From Bacillota bacterium (GTDB taxonomy: Bacteria > Bacillota > Clostridia > Oscillospirales > Acutalibacteraceae), in the NCBI GenBank assembly GCA_023397245.1, contig JAEWUH010000211.1:1-34467 (forward strand): a DNA stretch of 34,467 bases. The letters run 5' to 3'. Below the pieces are notes generated by a model. That model made no database searches. It saw only the letters and a program-made list of their open reading frames with translations, and was not told where the DNA came from. Position numbers and translations under genes: made by a program. Positions within the stretch are counted from its first letter, which is position 1; each line of letters begins with the position of its first letter. Of the stretch, positions 23,597 to 31,537 are shown in pieces.

Positions 23597-24001
23597 TTAT
23601 ATTTCTGCATCTCTGAATTCAATGATCGTACCTTCCGGAGCTTTGATTTTAAAAAGATAGCCATTTTCAACTTTATAGAGGATTGCTCCGTTTTTCACCA
23701 TAAAATTCTTGAAGCCGGATTTTGAAAGTTTATCCAGTTCTTGATTAACATCATCTACTTTAAAGCACATGTGGACCATTCCAGTATTATTCAAACTACA
23801 GCGATTCAGTTTTTCGCTCTTTTTGGCAGTTTGCAATTCAATCATAAATGTTCCGCATTTTAGCCACGTATTGTAGTCACGTCCATGAAAGTTCGCTGTT
23901 TCCGATACGAGTTCGAATCCTAAGATATTGGTATAAAATTTCAGTGATTCCTGATACTCTTCTGTTTGAATACAGACATGATGTAATGATTTGATGCTCA
24001 T
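23597..24001 (-). CDS. VOC-family (glyoxalase-like) protein
   Basis: 134 residues with the two beta-alpha-beta-beta-beta modules of the vicinal oxygen chelate superfamily. LHHVCIQTEEYQESLKFYTNILGFEL opens module one with a metal-ligand His, MVHMCFKVDDVNQELDKL opens module two, and EGTIIEFRDAEI ends it with the ligand Glu. AAAGGAAG lies before the ATG. The reaction is unknown; candidates are a lyase, a dioxygenase or an antibiotic-binding protein. It is free-standing, flanked by a deformylase remnant and copy D of the repeat. Confidence 0.88.
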   Translation of the reverse strand: MSIKSLHHVCIQTEEYQESLKFYTNILGFELVSETANFHGRDYNTWLKCGTFMIELQTAKKSEKLNRCSLNNTGMVHMCFKVDDVNQELDKLSKSGFKNFMVKNGAILYKVENGYLFKIKAPEGTIIEFRDAEI

Positions 24002-24075
24002 ATTAGGACTTCCTTTTCATAATTGTAATGTCTCTGAGTTGCATGCTATATAATCAATTAGATTATACTCCCATT

Positions 24076-24152
24076 GAACGTCATAAACATTATGCGAAGT
24101 TCGCTTTTGCTTCTCAAAGACATTATACTAGTCTACTAACCAGGTTCAGAAA
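24076..24152 (+). repeat. Dispersed repeat, copy D
   Basis: GAACGT followed by the full core (24081-24100) and CG. The following ~50 bp (AGACA, CTAGTCTA, GTTCAGA blocks) also match copy C with gaps. It lies in the 165-bp gap between the VOC gene and degV, which holds nothing else I can name. Confidence 0.8.
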
Positions 24153-24166
24153 ATATAATTTTGTAT

Positions 24167-25048
24167 CTACATCAGTGGATTCTCTACAAAACCGATTCCT
24201 ATTGCGCCGGGTCCTGAATGTGCTCCTACGATAATCCCTAGATCACTTTTATATATTTGACCAGTATAATTGGTTAATTCTCTTAGATAGTTGATGATAA
24301 AGCTCGCATCTTCCTGGCATTTTGCATTTTGAATAATAATGATCAGTTTATTAATATCAATCATTCTTGAAACCGCTACATCAACCATAGTTTTAAGTGA
24401 ATTATTCCTTCCTTTCACCGCTTTGATAGGACGAACAACGCCATCCACAAATTCACATACTGGTTTAATATCGATTAGGTTTCCAAGAAATGCAGTTGCT
24501 CCGCCGATTCTGCCTCCGAATTTCATGTATTTTAAGCTATTAACCGCAAAAAGTGTGCTTACACTCATAACCATCTTAGATATCGTTCCAACGATATCTA
24601 CAAAGTCTCTGCCACTATCAATTATTTGGGCTATCCCTATTTCCAATGCAGCCTGCCCGCAAGCACAAGTGTTTGAACTAATCACTTCCATTTGGATATC
24701 TTTGTTTTTTTCTTCAAATATTTGCTTTGCTGCAATAGCAGTTTGAAAACTTGAAGATAGTTTAGAAGAAATCGTTGTAATAATATACTTTTTAGTGCCC
24801 TTTGCATACTGCTCCTCAAACACGGTCAACCAATCATAAATATTTGGAGCAGATGTTTTTGGAGCCTCATTTGGATATTCTTCCATATGATTATAAAACT
24901 CGGTTAATTTATAATCAACGTTTTCGCGGTAGTAATTTGGTTTGTCAAATTTGAAATAGAATGGAATCTCGCTGATGTTGTACTGTTCAATAAAGTTTCG
25001 TGGCAAATTCCCTGAAGAGTCAACTATTTGACATATTGTTTTACTCAT
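24167..25048 (-). CDS. DegV-family fatty-acid-binding protein
   Basis: 293 residues matching the DegV family, which bind a fatty acid for the FakA kinase (FakB subunit). It has the N-terminal IVDSSGNLP motif, the central TISSKLSSSFQTA loop that contacts the carboxylate, and the C-terminal GIIVGAHSGPGAIGIGFV segment with the conserved HSGPG. No fakA is seen here. The gene stands alone. Lineages of Firmicutes carry several DegV paralogues with different chain-length preference. Confidence 0.94.
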   Translation of the reverse strand: MSKTICQIVDSSGNLPRNFIEQYNISEIPFYFKFDKPNYYRENVDYKLTEFYNHMEEYPNEAPKTSAPNIYDWLTVFEEQYAKGTKKYIITTISSKLSSSFQTAIAAKQIFEEKNKDIQMEVISSNTCACGQAALEIGIAQIIDSGRDFVDIVGTISKMVMSVSTLFAVNSLKYMKFGGRIGGATAFLGNLIDIKPVCEFVDGVVRPIKAVKGRNNSLKTMVDVAVSRMIDINKLIIIIQNAKCQEDASFIINYLRELTNYTGQIYKSDLGIIVGAHSGPGAIGIGFVENPLM

Positions 25049-25244
25049 CTAATCGTCTCCATTATCTTATCTTACTCTCTCATATAGAAAAGTTCTTTCT
25101 ATTTATTTTCGCCTTGTCACCTAGATGGGGAATCGTTTACTTTTATCTGCGTTTATAAAAATAACTATAAGCGAGCTGAACTATAAAAAGATGGTCTACA
25201 TGAAGTTCAAAGAGTTCGTGTTATGTCCGTCAATATGTTTTGAA

Positions 25245-25865
25245 TTATTGTTGTTGATAATCCAGACGCAGCAGCTTTTTCTCATTAGGTAACCATCTTT
25301 CCTCTTTGCAGAGCAAGACATATTGGATCTCTAGCATAGTTTTCGATAGTTCACGCTCACAAATTTGATGATGTACCTCATCTAAGCCGTCGAATACATG
25401 AAGATATGGAGAATCTGAGACAAAGCCCGAATCAGTATTAATTTGAATAACGCAGGTTACATAGTACGGATTTACCTGATGGACAATCCTTTGAAAACTT
25501 GTATAGCCAATATACTCGATTAACAAATTTGCGATAACGATATCTGCTTTGGATAAAATCTCATCCTTTTTTTGCAAGTCGGCACGGATTGGAGTGAAAA
25601 TCAGGTTTAGCTCCGGATAACGCTTAACACATTCCTGTAAATATACATCATTTATATCTACGCCGTATACTTTCTGAATACGGTTTGGATCTATATGATT
25701 CAAGCCGTTTCCACCTGCAACACCCAAGATCATAAGAGTTGATACATGATAACGATAAAACTGATCTTTCATCATTTCATTCATAACTTGTAGTTGCATC
25801 ACAGAATTCAATTTCATATGATTTTCGTAGTCATCCAGATTGATGACCTCCCATGGATTCGACAT
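25245..25865 (-). CDS. SAM-dependent methyltransferase (class I)
   Basis: 206 residues. Motif I is LMILGVAGGNGLNHI with the glycine-rich SAM loop, followed by VYGVDINDVYLQECVKRY (acidic residue for the ribose). DIVIANLLIEYIG forms motif IV. The substrate cannot be deduced. It is a single leftward gene with AT-rich gaps on both sides; 25049-25244 has no feature I can support, and 25866-26120 has none either. Confidence 0.85.
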   Translation of the reverse strand: MSNPWEVINLDDYENHMKLNSVMQLQVMNEMMKDQFYRYHVSTLMILGVAGGNGLNHIDPNRIQKVYGVDINDVYLQECVKRYPELNLIFTPIRADLQKKDEILSKADIVIANLLIEYIGYTSFQRIVHQVNPYYVTCVIQINTDSGFVSDSPYLHVFDGLDEVHHQICERELSKTMLEIQYVLLCKEERWLPNEKKLLRLDYQQQ

Positions 25866-26120
25866 TTATGCATTCTCAACTCCATTGATCGTTCTAAATA
25901 ATTTGATTGTGTTCTCAAAAAGAAAAAATGTGAAGTTAATTCGATCATGCTATACTCATTTGGCCATTCCACTTCTATATAATCTTCTATGAAATTTATT
26001 ATATTACTAAAAATAACCAAGTACAACTTAAATTGCCTAAAATCAATTAAGACCTAGCTATCGAGCTCCATACTGTTTCTTTTTCGGTTAATTTTTACGA
26101 TATCAATTTGGAATAGACAA

Positions 26121-26166
26121 CACCAGCAGGGCCACGAAACATTTTAGTTTCGTGGCCCTGCTGGTG
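26121..26166. repeat. Perfect 20-bp inverted repeat (hairpin)
   Basis: CACCAGCAGGGCCACGAAAC (26121-26140) and its exact complement (26147-26166) flank the 6-base loop ATTTTA. It is GC-rich in AT-rich surroundings and lacks a T-run in either direction, so it is not an ordinary terminator. It lies 100 bp from the TetR remnant. Confidence 0.85.
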
Positions 26167-26270
26167 CGAGTGATCGACAATCTGATGACTCACGGGGGAG
26201 TAAAAAAGCTTCAGACAGTCGGACAATATTTATGCGTCAACAAATTTCTTTACAATCATAAGTAATATAC

Positions 26271-26489
26271 TCATTTAGCATATTTTTTCAATGCTTTTTG
26301 AAAATCACCTTTCACCAAAACAGCCACTTGTTCTGAAATTTCAGCAGGTGATTCCTTCATCCCTTTGCTCACCCAATCCAAGCCTATCGCTACAACGGCA
26401 AGACTATAAAAATGTGAAATAAATTTTTTGTTTTTGTCATCTACAACATCACACAGCCACGCCTCGGGCCATATTCTAAAGCATAACAC
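26271..26489 (-). pseudogene. TetR-family regulator remnant (C-terminal domain)
   Basis: The last ~50 residues (HFYSLAVVAIGLDWVSKGMK, then SPAEISEQVAVLV) match the ligand-domain end of TetR/AcrR regulators. The N-terminal HTH and most of the ligand domain are gone. The frame's first codon is inside the hairpin at 26485-26525, so no functional start exists. Confidence 0.6.
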
Positions 26490-26525
26490 AAAGCCGCAGC
26501 CTTTGAAGGGCTGCGGCTTTGTGTT
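26485..26525. terminator. 17-bp hairpin, terminator-like
   Basis: AACACAAAGCCGCAGCC (26485-26501) pairs perfectly with 26509-26525 around a 7-base loop. The tails are only weakly T-rich. With the hairpin at 26121 it brackets the TetR remnant. The 26526-26763 gap holds nothing I recognise. Confidence 0.65.
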
Positions 26526-26763
26526 TGGTTCAAGTGGTTTTATAGATTTTCACTGCAAACCAAGTGAAATTAGGGCTGTATGGGCATAAGGAAACTGTAC
26601 TGATAATGTGCGAAAGCGTGTCACAATCGATAGACAACAAACAGGCCCCTTTATTCTTCCTTTGTGCTTACCGTTTCACTATATTATACCTAACAAAATA
26701 TCATATGAACCGCTCAAAAGGAAGGGGAGACGTACATTCTGTTAATAAAATCACTCAGGTAAC

Positions 26764-27813
26764 CTACGCTTTGATTGCCCATCTCATTTTTGTTGAATGG
26801 GCACGGCTGTTCCTGTTACATTCTTCTGCCGACGGTCGTACTACCTCGGTTGCGATTTTGCTGTAAACACCCTCTTGAAACAGCATTTTAAATGATTTTT
26901 TAACCAATCTGTCTTCACCCGAATGAAAAGTCAGGACGGCAACCCGTCCATTTTTTGCAAGAACATTGGGAAGCTTTTCTAAAAACGCATATAGCGCTTC
27001 AAATTCGCTATTCACATCAATTCTAAGTGCCTGAAATACCCTTTGGCTTGATTTTTTCACCGTTTCATCTCTTTCGGCTGCCGGAATAAACCGAAGTGCT
27101 TCTTTGATGATTTCATGAAGCTTAGTCGTCGTAGAAATATCAATTCCGCTTCTTAGCTTTGAAACAATCGCTCTGGATATTTCTTTTGCGTAAGGCTCAT
27201 CTGCATTTTCGATTAGCATGCCTTCTAATTCATCCTGGGTTAACTCTTTTAAGCGTTGAGCCCCAGTAACGCCCTTTTCAGGATTCATTCTCAAATCTAA
27301 TGGGCCGTCCTTTTTAAAAGAAAATCCTCTTTCAGGATTGTCAATTTGCATGGAAGATACGCCTAAATCCGCCAGTATAAAATCGAACTTGCCCCCCTCG
27401 GCAGCGACTTCATCAATATTTGCAAAATTAAGATGCTTGATTGTAATGATTTCCGGCCCATAACCCATTTGTTCTAAGCGTTCTTTGGTTTTGACTATTT
27501 CAACTGGGTCTATATCCAAAGCATAAATATGTCCTTTATTCTCTAAGCATTTGAGCATCGCAGATGTATGTCCGCCATACCCCAAAGTTGCATCCAACCC
27601 GATTTCGCCCGGTTTAATCGCTAAAAAATTCAATATTTCCTCAACCATGATGGAAATATGCATTCCGGCAGGCGTATTACCCTTTTGAATTATCTTCTCT
27701 ACTGTTTCTGCGTATTTTTCAGGCTGCAGTTCCTTATATTTTTCATTGAAATTTCTGGGATGTGTTCCTTTGTAACGAACACGTCTTTTATGCTGCTGTT
27801 CTTGGTTTTCCAT
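26764..27813 (-). CDS. RsmH-type 16S rRNA methyltransferase, stand-alone form
   Basis: 349 residues. The MraW/RsmH fold is clear: the SAM motif DATLGYGGHTSAM, DLGVSSMQIDNPERGFSF, the DLRMNP segment, RIDVNSEFEALYAFLEKLP, and TFHSGEDRLVKKSF. RsmH methylates N4 of C1402 in 16S rRNA. Two features differ from the cell-division copy. There is a ~45-residue basic N-terminal extension (KRRVRYKGTHPRNFNEKY), and the family's closing SAKLR-type motif reads HSTKMRWAIKA. The gene is not beside ftsL, mraZ or other dcw genes, so it is probably a second, accessory copy. Confidence 0.92.
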   Translation of the reverse strand: MENQEQQHKRRVRYKGTHPRNFNEKYKELQPEKYAETVEKIIQKGNTPAGMHISIMVEEILNFLAIKPGEIGLDATLGYGGHTSAMLKCLENKGHIYALDIDPVEIVKTKERLEQMGYGPEIITIKHLNFANIDEVAAEGGKFDFILADLGVSSMQIDNPERGFSFKKDGPLDLRMNPEKGVTGAQRLKELTQDELEGMLIENADEPYAKEISRAIVSKLRSGIDISTTTKLHEIIKEALRFIPAAERDETVKKSSQRVFQALRIDVNSEFEALYAFLEKLPNVLAKNGRVAVLTFHSGEDRLVKKSFKMLFQEGVYSKIATEVVRPSAEECNRNSRAHSTKMRWAIKA

Positions 27814-27926
27814 GAAACATTTGCTCCCATTCTATTAATGATGCCTTGCTCTTTTTATCAAGATCACACTGCTCATAAAATGTATTTGAACGTCGTATTA
27901 TTTCTAAGATGTGTTGTCATGTTAAG

Positions 27927-28535
27927 CTACCCATTATTCCGCTTACCCCCATTATCTATAGTTTGGGAATTAAGTGAACATTTTGTGAAGTTTCGATTCG
28001 TTGGCGTGCGCTTGCGCTTATTCCATTCATTTTTCGAAAGGCGGTATTCATAAGAGGGAAGCGTTCTATGAAGTCCTTCAGAATAATAAGTGCCTTCCTG
28101 TTGAAATATAAAACCACATTTCTCTATCATCTTTCTCGAAGGTATATTACTCTGAAAACAGCATGCCCAGACATACTCGATTCCATTTTGAAACAGATAA
28201 TCAACAGTTGCTTTAATTACCTCCGTCATAACTCCACGACGCTGATAATCTCTATTCAGTGCACAACCTAGTTCACGAGTATCTGAGCGGTTTTCTTCTG
28301 AATCAGGATCGATAGCGATATGTCCTATCACCTTTCCATTTCCGCGCCAAATAATTGCATGTTTGTATCCAGTTTTAATCCAGCCCACCAGTATTTGTGA
28401 TGTTTGCTGCATGGATTCGTGAGTAGGCCATCCGGCACTTTCTCCTACGCCTGATTGCGCGCAGTACTCATGCACATCATTTACATCTTCAATTTGGAAG
28501 GGTCTTATAGTCAAACGTCCTGTAGTAAATTTCAT
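27927..28535 (-). CDS. GNAT-family N-acetyltransferase (RimJ/RimL-like)
   Basis: 202 residues. LTIRPFQIEDVNDVHEYC opens the fold, and the acetyl-CoA loop is LGCALNRDYQRRGVMTEVIKATVDYLF, followed by SNIPSRKMIEKCGF. It resembles RimJ/RimL-type acetyltransferases of ribosomal-protein N-termini or of small molecules; the acceptor is unknown. The last ~35 residues are not part of the fold. They are encoded by, and next to, a diverged copy of the dispersed repeat, so the original C-terminus may have been replaced. Confidence 0.88.
   Translation of the reverse strand: MKFTTGRLTIRPFQIEDVNDVHEYCAQSGVGESAGWPTHESMQQTSQILVGWIKTGYKHAIIWRGNGKVIGHIAIDPDSEENRSDTRELGCALNRDYQRRGVMTEVIKATVDYLFQNGIEYVWACCFQSNIPSRKMIEKCGFIFQQEGTYYSEGLHRTLPSYEYRLSKNEWNKRKRTPTNRNFTKCSLNSQTIDNGGKRNNG
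27976..27998 (+). repeat. Dispersed repeat, copy E (diverged), inside a GNAT gene
   Basis: GAACATTTTGTGAAGTTTCGATT matches the GAACATTATGCGAAGTT core imperfectly and shares GAAGTTTCGATT with copy B. It encodes part of the C-terminal extension of the acetyltransferase. Confidence 0.45.
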
Positions 28536-28587
28536 AATACTATGTTTAGGTTTCCTTTCAAATAGAATGGCAATTAATCATTTTATC

Positions 28588-28602
28588 GAATATCATAAAC
28601 AT
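28588..28602 (+). repeat. Dispersed repeat, copy F (partial)
   Basis: GAATATCATAAACAT is identical to the left 15 bp of copies A and C. It then breaks exactly into an IS3-type transposase fragment. Confidence 0.7.
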
Positions 28603-28709
28603 GTCTGTTCGGAAATATTATATTCCCAAACAATATCGGCTGCCTTTTTTCCTGCTTCATGTTCTTTTAGTATTCTGATGATTTGTTCCTCACTGAACCG
28701 TTTCTTCAT
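28593..28709 (-). mobile_element. IS3-family transposase OrfA fragment
   Basis: A 38-codon frame begins MKKRFSEEQIIRILKEHEAG, typical of the HTH start of IS3-family OrfA, and continues KKAADIVWEYNISEQT. It ends where the dispersed repeat begins, so the stop codon comes from the repeat. The rest of the insertion sequence, OrfB and the terminal repeats are absent. Confidence 0.75.
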
Positions 28710-28756
28710 GTTAATCACTCCATCTGTATTTTATCATATTGTGACTAACTTTTCTA

Positions 28757-29234
28757 TTGGCTCAGTTTTCGGGGATCAGGTCAATTCCGGAAGATCAATA
28801 CATAACAGCGGATATTTTGAATGATTTTCATTTTGATATAAACGATACTGCTCTTCAAAGCGCCATCGGTGATGTAATAAAAATAATTAAAGTGGATGAA
28901 CAGGTAACCCCTATTTTAATAGCGAATGTTTTCGTTTCAACCATAAGGACGCTATTCGTCGATGCGGGATTCCCTCCGCAATACGTAGTATATCTGTTTG
29001 GGTGTTCCCAGTGCGGTAAAACAACTTTAATTGCTCGAGGATGCCTGTGAAGCGGCTCTGCAAAGGCAGAAAGTAGACATGAATGGGCTAAAAGAAACCT
29101 ATGAACTTGTCAACGCAACTGCTCTCCTTATAATGGACCGTACCTTCAGCCTTACATCGGAAGCGGAATACGAAACGATTGAACCTGCTGCCTTTTTCAG
29201 TTTACAAAAAGTTGCTGCTTTCCGGGTGAATTAA
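28757..29234 (+). pseudogene. Decayed ATPase gene of a mobile element (two frames)
   Basis: The first frame (to 29050) carries TPILIANVFVSTIRTLFVDA, a hydrophobic strand and a P-loop CSQCGKTTLIA, a pattern seen in DUF927-like and other phage or element ATPases. It stops right after the P-loop. A second frame (from about 29031) continues LEDACEAALQRQKVDMNGLK with no Walker B. The two could be one gene broken by a deletion near 29035. I would not give it a function. Confidence 0.5.
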
Positions 29235-29446
29235 ACAATCTGACGGAACAAATCGGTGTCCGTCAGAAATCATATGCCAGTTATTAGATGCTGAACCGAG
29301 CATGGCATAGGCACTACTTGCTGAAAATTGGCCGTTACATCTGCACCAACAGACATAACGGCCGCTGTCAACACAAAGCTGGCAGTACGATGGTAGTTCG
29401 CAGCTTCATTGTACTGCATCAGTTCGCTTTTTACAAGAGCGATTAA

Positions 29447-29590
29447 ATGAATCTCTGGAGAAGCGCCGGCCTTAGTTCTATAGACAGAATGATTAAAAAA
29501 CATGAAATATATAAGAATGCGCCGCGGAAATTTGTTTCATCGGCTGCGCGTATATTGGACAATCGATTTATCATAGGCTTTACCGAATAG
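29447..29590 (+). CDS. Small gene, 47 residues, unknown
   Basis: MNLWRSAGLSSIDRMIKKHE, then YKNAPRKFVSSAARILDNRF, GFTE. The composition and codon choice look like real protein, and a stop codon directly precedes the ATG. There is only a weak AGAG site. It ends 12 bp before the next small gene, whose AGGAGGTG site overlaps its end, so the two are probably translated together. I do not recognise the family. Confidence 0.5.
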   Translation: MNLWRSAGLSSIDRMIKKHEIYKNAPRKFVSSAARILDNRFIIGFTE

Positions 29591-29602
29591 GAGGTGTGAA
29601 AA

Positions 29603-29734
29603 ATGGCAAAAGAAGATGCTGTCATTTGCACAAATGTGTTTAAAAGCCAAAATGAACAAAGCATCCGTACTACGTTCAATGAAATGTGGCTTAAGCTTAT
29701 AAATTACTTGGAAAATTGTAAAATCAATTCGTAA
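29603..29734 (+). CDS. Small gene before the recombinase, 43 residues, unknown
   Basis: MAKEDAVICTNVFKSQNEQS, then a C-terminal helix with FNEMWLKLINYLENCK. A strong AGGAGGTG sits at the right distance from the ATG. It precedes the serine recombinase by 92 bp, which include the nested hairpin at 29748-29795. Such short proteins ahead of large serine recombinases may be recombination directionality factors; that is only a suggestion from position. Confidence 0.6.
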   Translation: MAKEDAVICTNVFKSQNEQSIRTTFNEMWLKLINYLENCKINS

Positions 29735-29747
29735 AATCCTGCGATTT

Positions 29748-29795
29748 ACAAGGCTATATTGGCGATGTATATGATACATCAAATTATAGCCTTGT
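29748..29795 (+). terminator. Nested hairpin between a small gene and the recombinase
   Basis: An outer 11-bp stem (ACAAGGCTATA at 29748-29758 with TATAGCCTTGT at 29785-29795) encloses GATGTAT/ATACATC (29765-29781). A short TCTTTA follows. It could attenuate recombinase expression or be a protein-binding palindrome. Confidence 0.55.
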
Positions 29796-29826
29796 CTTTA
29801 TCGCAACTGAAATGAGGCGGTAAAGT

Positions 29827-31380
29827 ATGAAGGTAGCAATTTATTGCAGGCTTTCGGAAGAAGACAGAGACAAGCAAACGGAAATGGAGGACAGCGAGAG
29901 CATCCAAAATCAAAAATCCATGCTGATTCAATACAGTATGGAGCACAGCTGGGAAATGTACGGCATCTATTCTGACGATGATTTTACAGGCTCAGACCGC
30001 AACCGTCCTGACTGGAACCGGCTTCTTAAAGACGCTGAAAACCGCAAGTTTGATATTGTCCTGTGTAAAACGCAATCAAGATTTACCCGTGAACTGGAAA
30101 TGGTTGAAAAATACATACACGGAAAATTCATTGAATGGGGCATTCGCTTTGTCAGCGTCGTTGACAACGCTGACACCGAGATAAAGGGAAATAAAAAGTC
30201 CCGTCAAATCAACGGTTTGGTCAATGAATGGTATCTTGAGGATATGTCGGACAACATTAAAAGCGTTTTGACCAATCGGCGCAAAAACGGCTTTCACATC
30301 GGCTCTTTCGCTTTATACGGTTACCGGAAAGACCCCGAACAAAAAGGGCATTTGATTGTTGACGAAGAAGCCGCGAAAATCGTGCGCGAGGTTTTCACCC
30401 TTTTTTCTCAAGGTTACGGGAAAGCAGCGATTGCCCGCCTGCTCAATGATCGGGGTATTCCGAATCCGACGGAATACAAACGGCTGCACGGATTACGCTA
30501 TCAGCAGCCGAAGACGCAGGTCAGTACGCTATGGAAATATTTTGCCATATCCGATATGCTGGCCAACCAAATCTATATTGGAAACATGGTGCAGGGCAGA
30601 TACGGAAGTATTTCCTATAAGTCGAAGATCAATAAACCTGTTCCCAAAGACAGATGGATTATCGTTGAAGGTACGCACGAGCCCATTATTGACCGTGAGC
30701 TGTGGGATAGGGTTCAGGGAATGATTCAAGAGAAGACCAAGCCGTTTACAGTTGGAACAATCGGTTTATTCGCGAAAAAGGTACGTTGCAGTGAATGCGG
30801 ATATGTGATACGGTCGCAAAAAAATCACGGAAAGCACTATTTGCAATGCTCCACAAAGTACACTTCAAAACAAGCCTGTTCGGGCGCTTTTATCTCTGTT
30901 TCAGTTCTTGAAAAAACGGTTCTTACGGAACTTCATAGGCTTGCATCAGAATATCTCGACAAGGGAAAACTGGAAGCCGGGATCAAATTCAATGACCATA
31001 TGGAAGAACGTCGGCAAAAGTCTGAAGCTGATTTGGCGCTGTACAAGCGGAAATTAGGTGAATGCAATAGTGGGATTAAGTCATTATATCTTGATAAGGT
31101 GAAGGGTTTGCTTACAGATAATGAATTTGTGGAATTTTCCAAAGATTTTCACAAAGACAGAGAGAGATTTAAAAGACAAATCGAAGCGATGCAAAACCAG
31201 CTGAATGATATAAATGAAAAGATCCAGACCGCGCATGACCGGCGCCAATTGGTGGAACAATACACCGATGTACAGCAGCTTACACGTCCGATGGTGGAAA
31301 CCCTGATTGACTGCATTTATGTAGGAAAACGCGACCCGGTGACAAAGCAGCGAAAAATCGAGATTCACTGGAACTTTTAA
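29827..31380 (+). CDS. Large serine recombinase (site-specific integrase)
   Basis: 517 residues. The resolvase catalytic domain opens MKVAIYCRLSEEDRDKQ with nucleophile Ser10 and the partner Arg in LCKTQSRFTRELEMV. The recombinase domain follows (EEAAKIVREVFTLFSQGYGKAAIARLLNDRGIP), then a zinc-ribbon pattern CSECGYVIRS with a later C-pair, and a coiled-coil-rich C-terminus (EADLALYKRKLGE region). This is the architecture of phage and transposon integrases and sigK-element-type recombinases. The full length suggests an active enzyme. GAGGCGG precedes the ATG. No attL/attR pair could be recognised. Confidence 0.95.
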   Translation: MKVAIYCRLSEEDRDKQTEMEDSESIQNQKSMLIQYSMEHSWEMYGIYSDDDFTGSDRNRPDWNRLLKDAENRKFDIVLCKTQSRFTRELEMVEKYIHGKFIEWGIRFVSVVDNADTEIKGNKKSRQINGLVNEWYLEDMSDNIKSVLTNRRKNGFHIGSFALYGYRKDPEQKGHLIVDEEAAKIVREVFTLFSQGYGKAAIARLLNDRGIPNPTEYKRLHGLRYQQPKTQVSTLWKYFAISDMLANQIYIGNMVQGRYGSISYKSKINKPVPKDRWIIVEGTHEPIIDRELWDRVQGMIQEKTKPFTVGTIGLFAKKVRCSECGYVIRSQKNHGKHYLQCSTKYTSKQACSGAFISVSVLEKTVLTELHRLASEYLDKGKLEAGIKFNDHMEERRQKSEADLALYKRKLGECNSGIKSLYLDKVKGLLTDNEFVEFSKDFHKDRERFKRQIEAMQNQLNDINEKIQTAHDRRQLVEQYTDVQQLTRPMVETLIDCIYVGKRDPVTKQRKIEIHWNF

Positions 31381-31399
31381 AGTATATAGAGAAAAATTA

Positions 31400-31443
31400 A
31401 ATCGGAACCTCTTCCCAAATCAGAAAGAGGTTCCGGTTTTTTT
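31400..31443 (+). terminator. Terminator of the recombinase gene
   Basis: AATCGGAACCTCTT (31400-31413) pairs with AAGAGGTTCCGGTT (31425-31438), followed by a T-run to 31443. It separates the recombinase from the convergent ABC-transporter operon. Confidence 0.85.
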
Positions 31444-31537
31444 GCTGATTCACCGCGAGAAAACCGAATTGATTGTGTAATTTTTATTTTTTGGCACTCG
31501 CAGTTTTGTCAGCGGAAAGGGACGGCGCGCTTCCTTA

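Noticed and set aside
29270..29503. A 77-codon leftward frame (with VLTAAVMSVGADVTANFQQ).
   Set aside because: It reads fairly protein-like but has no ribosome-binding site and overlaps the better-placed rightward 47-codon gene. Left undecided and not annotated.
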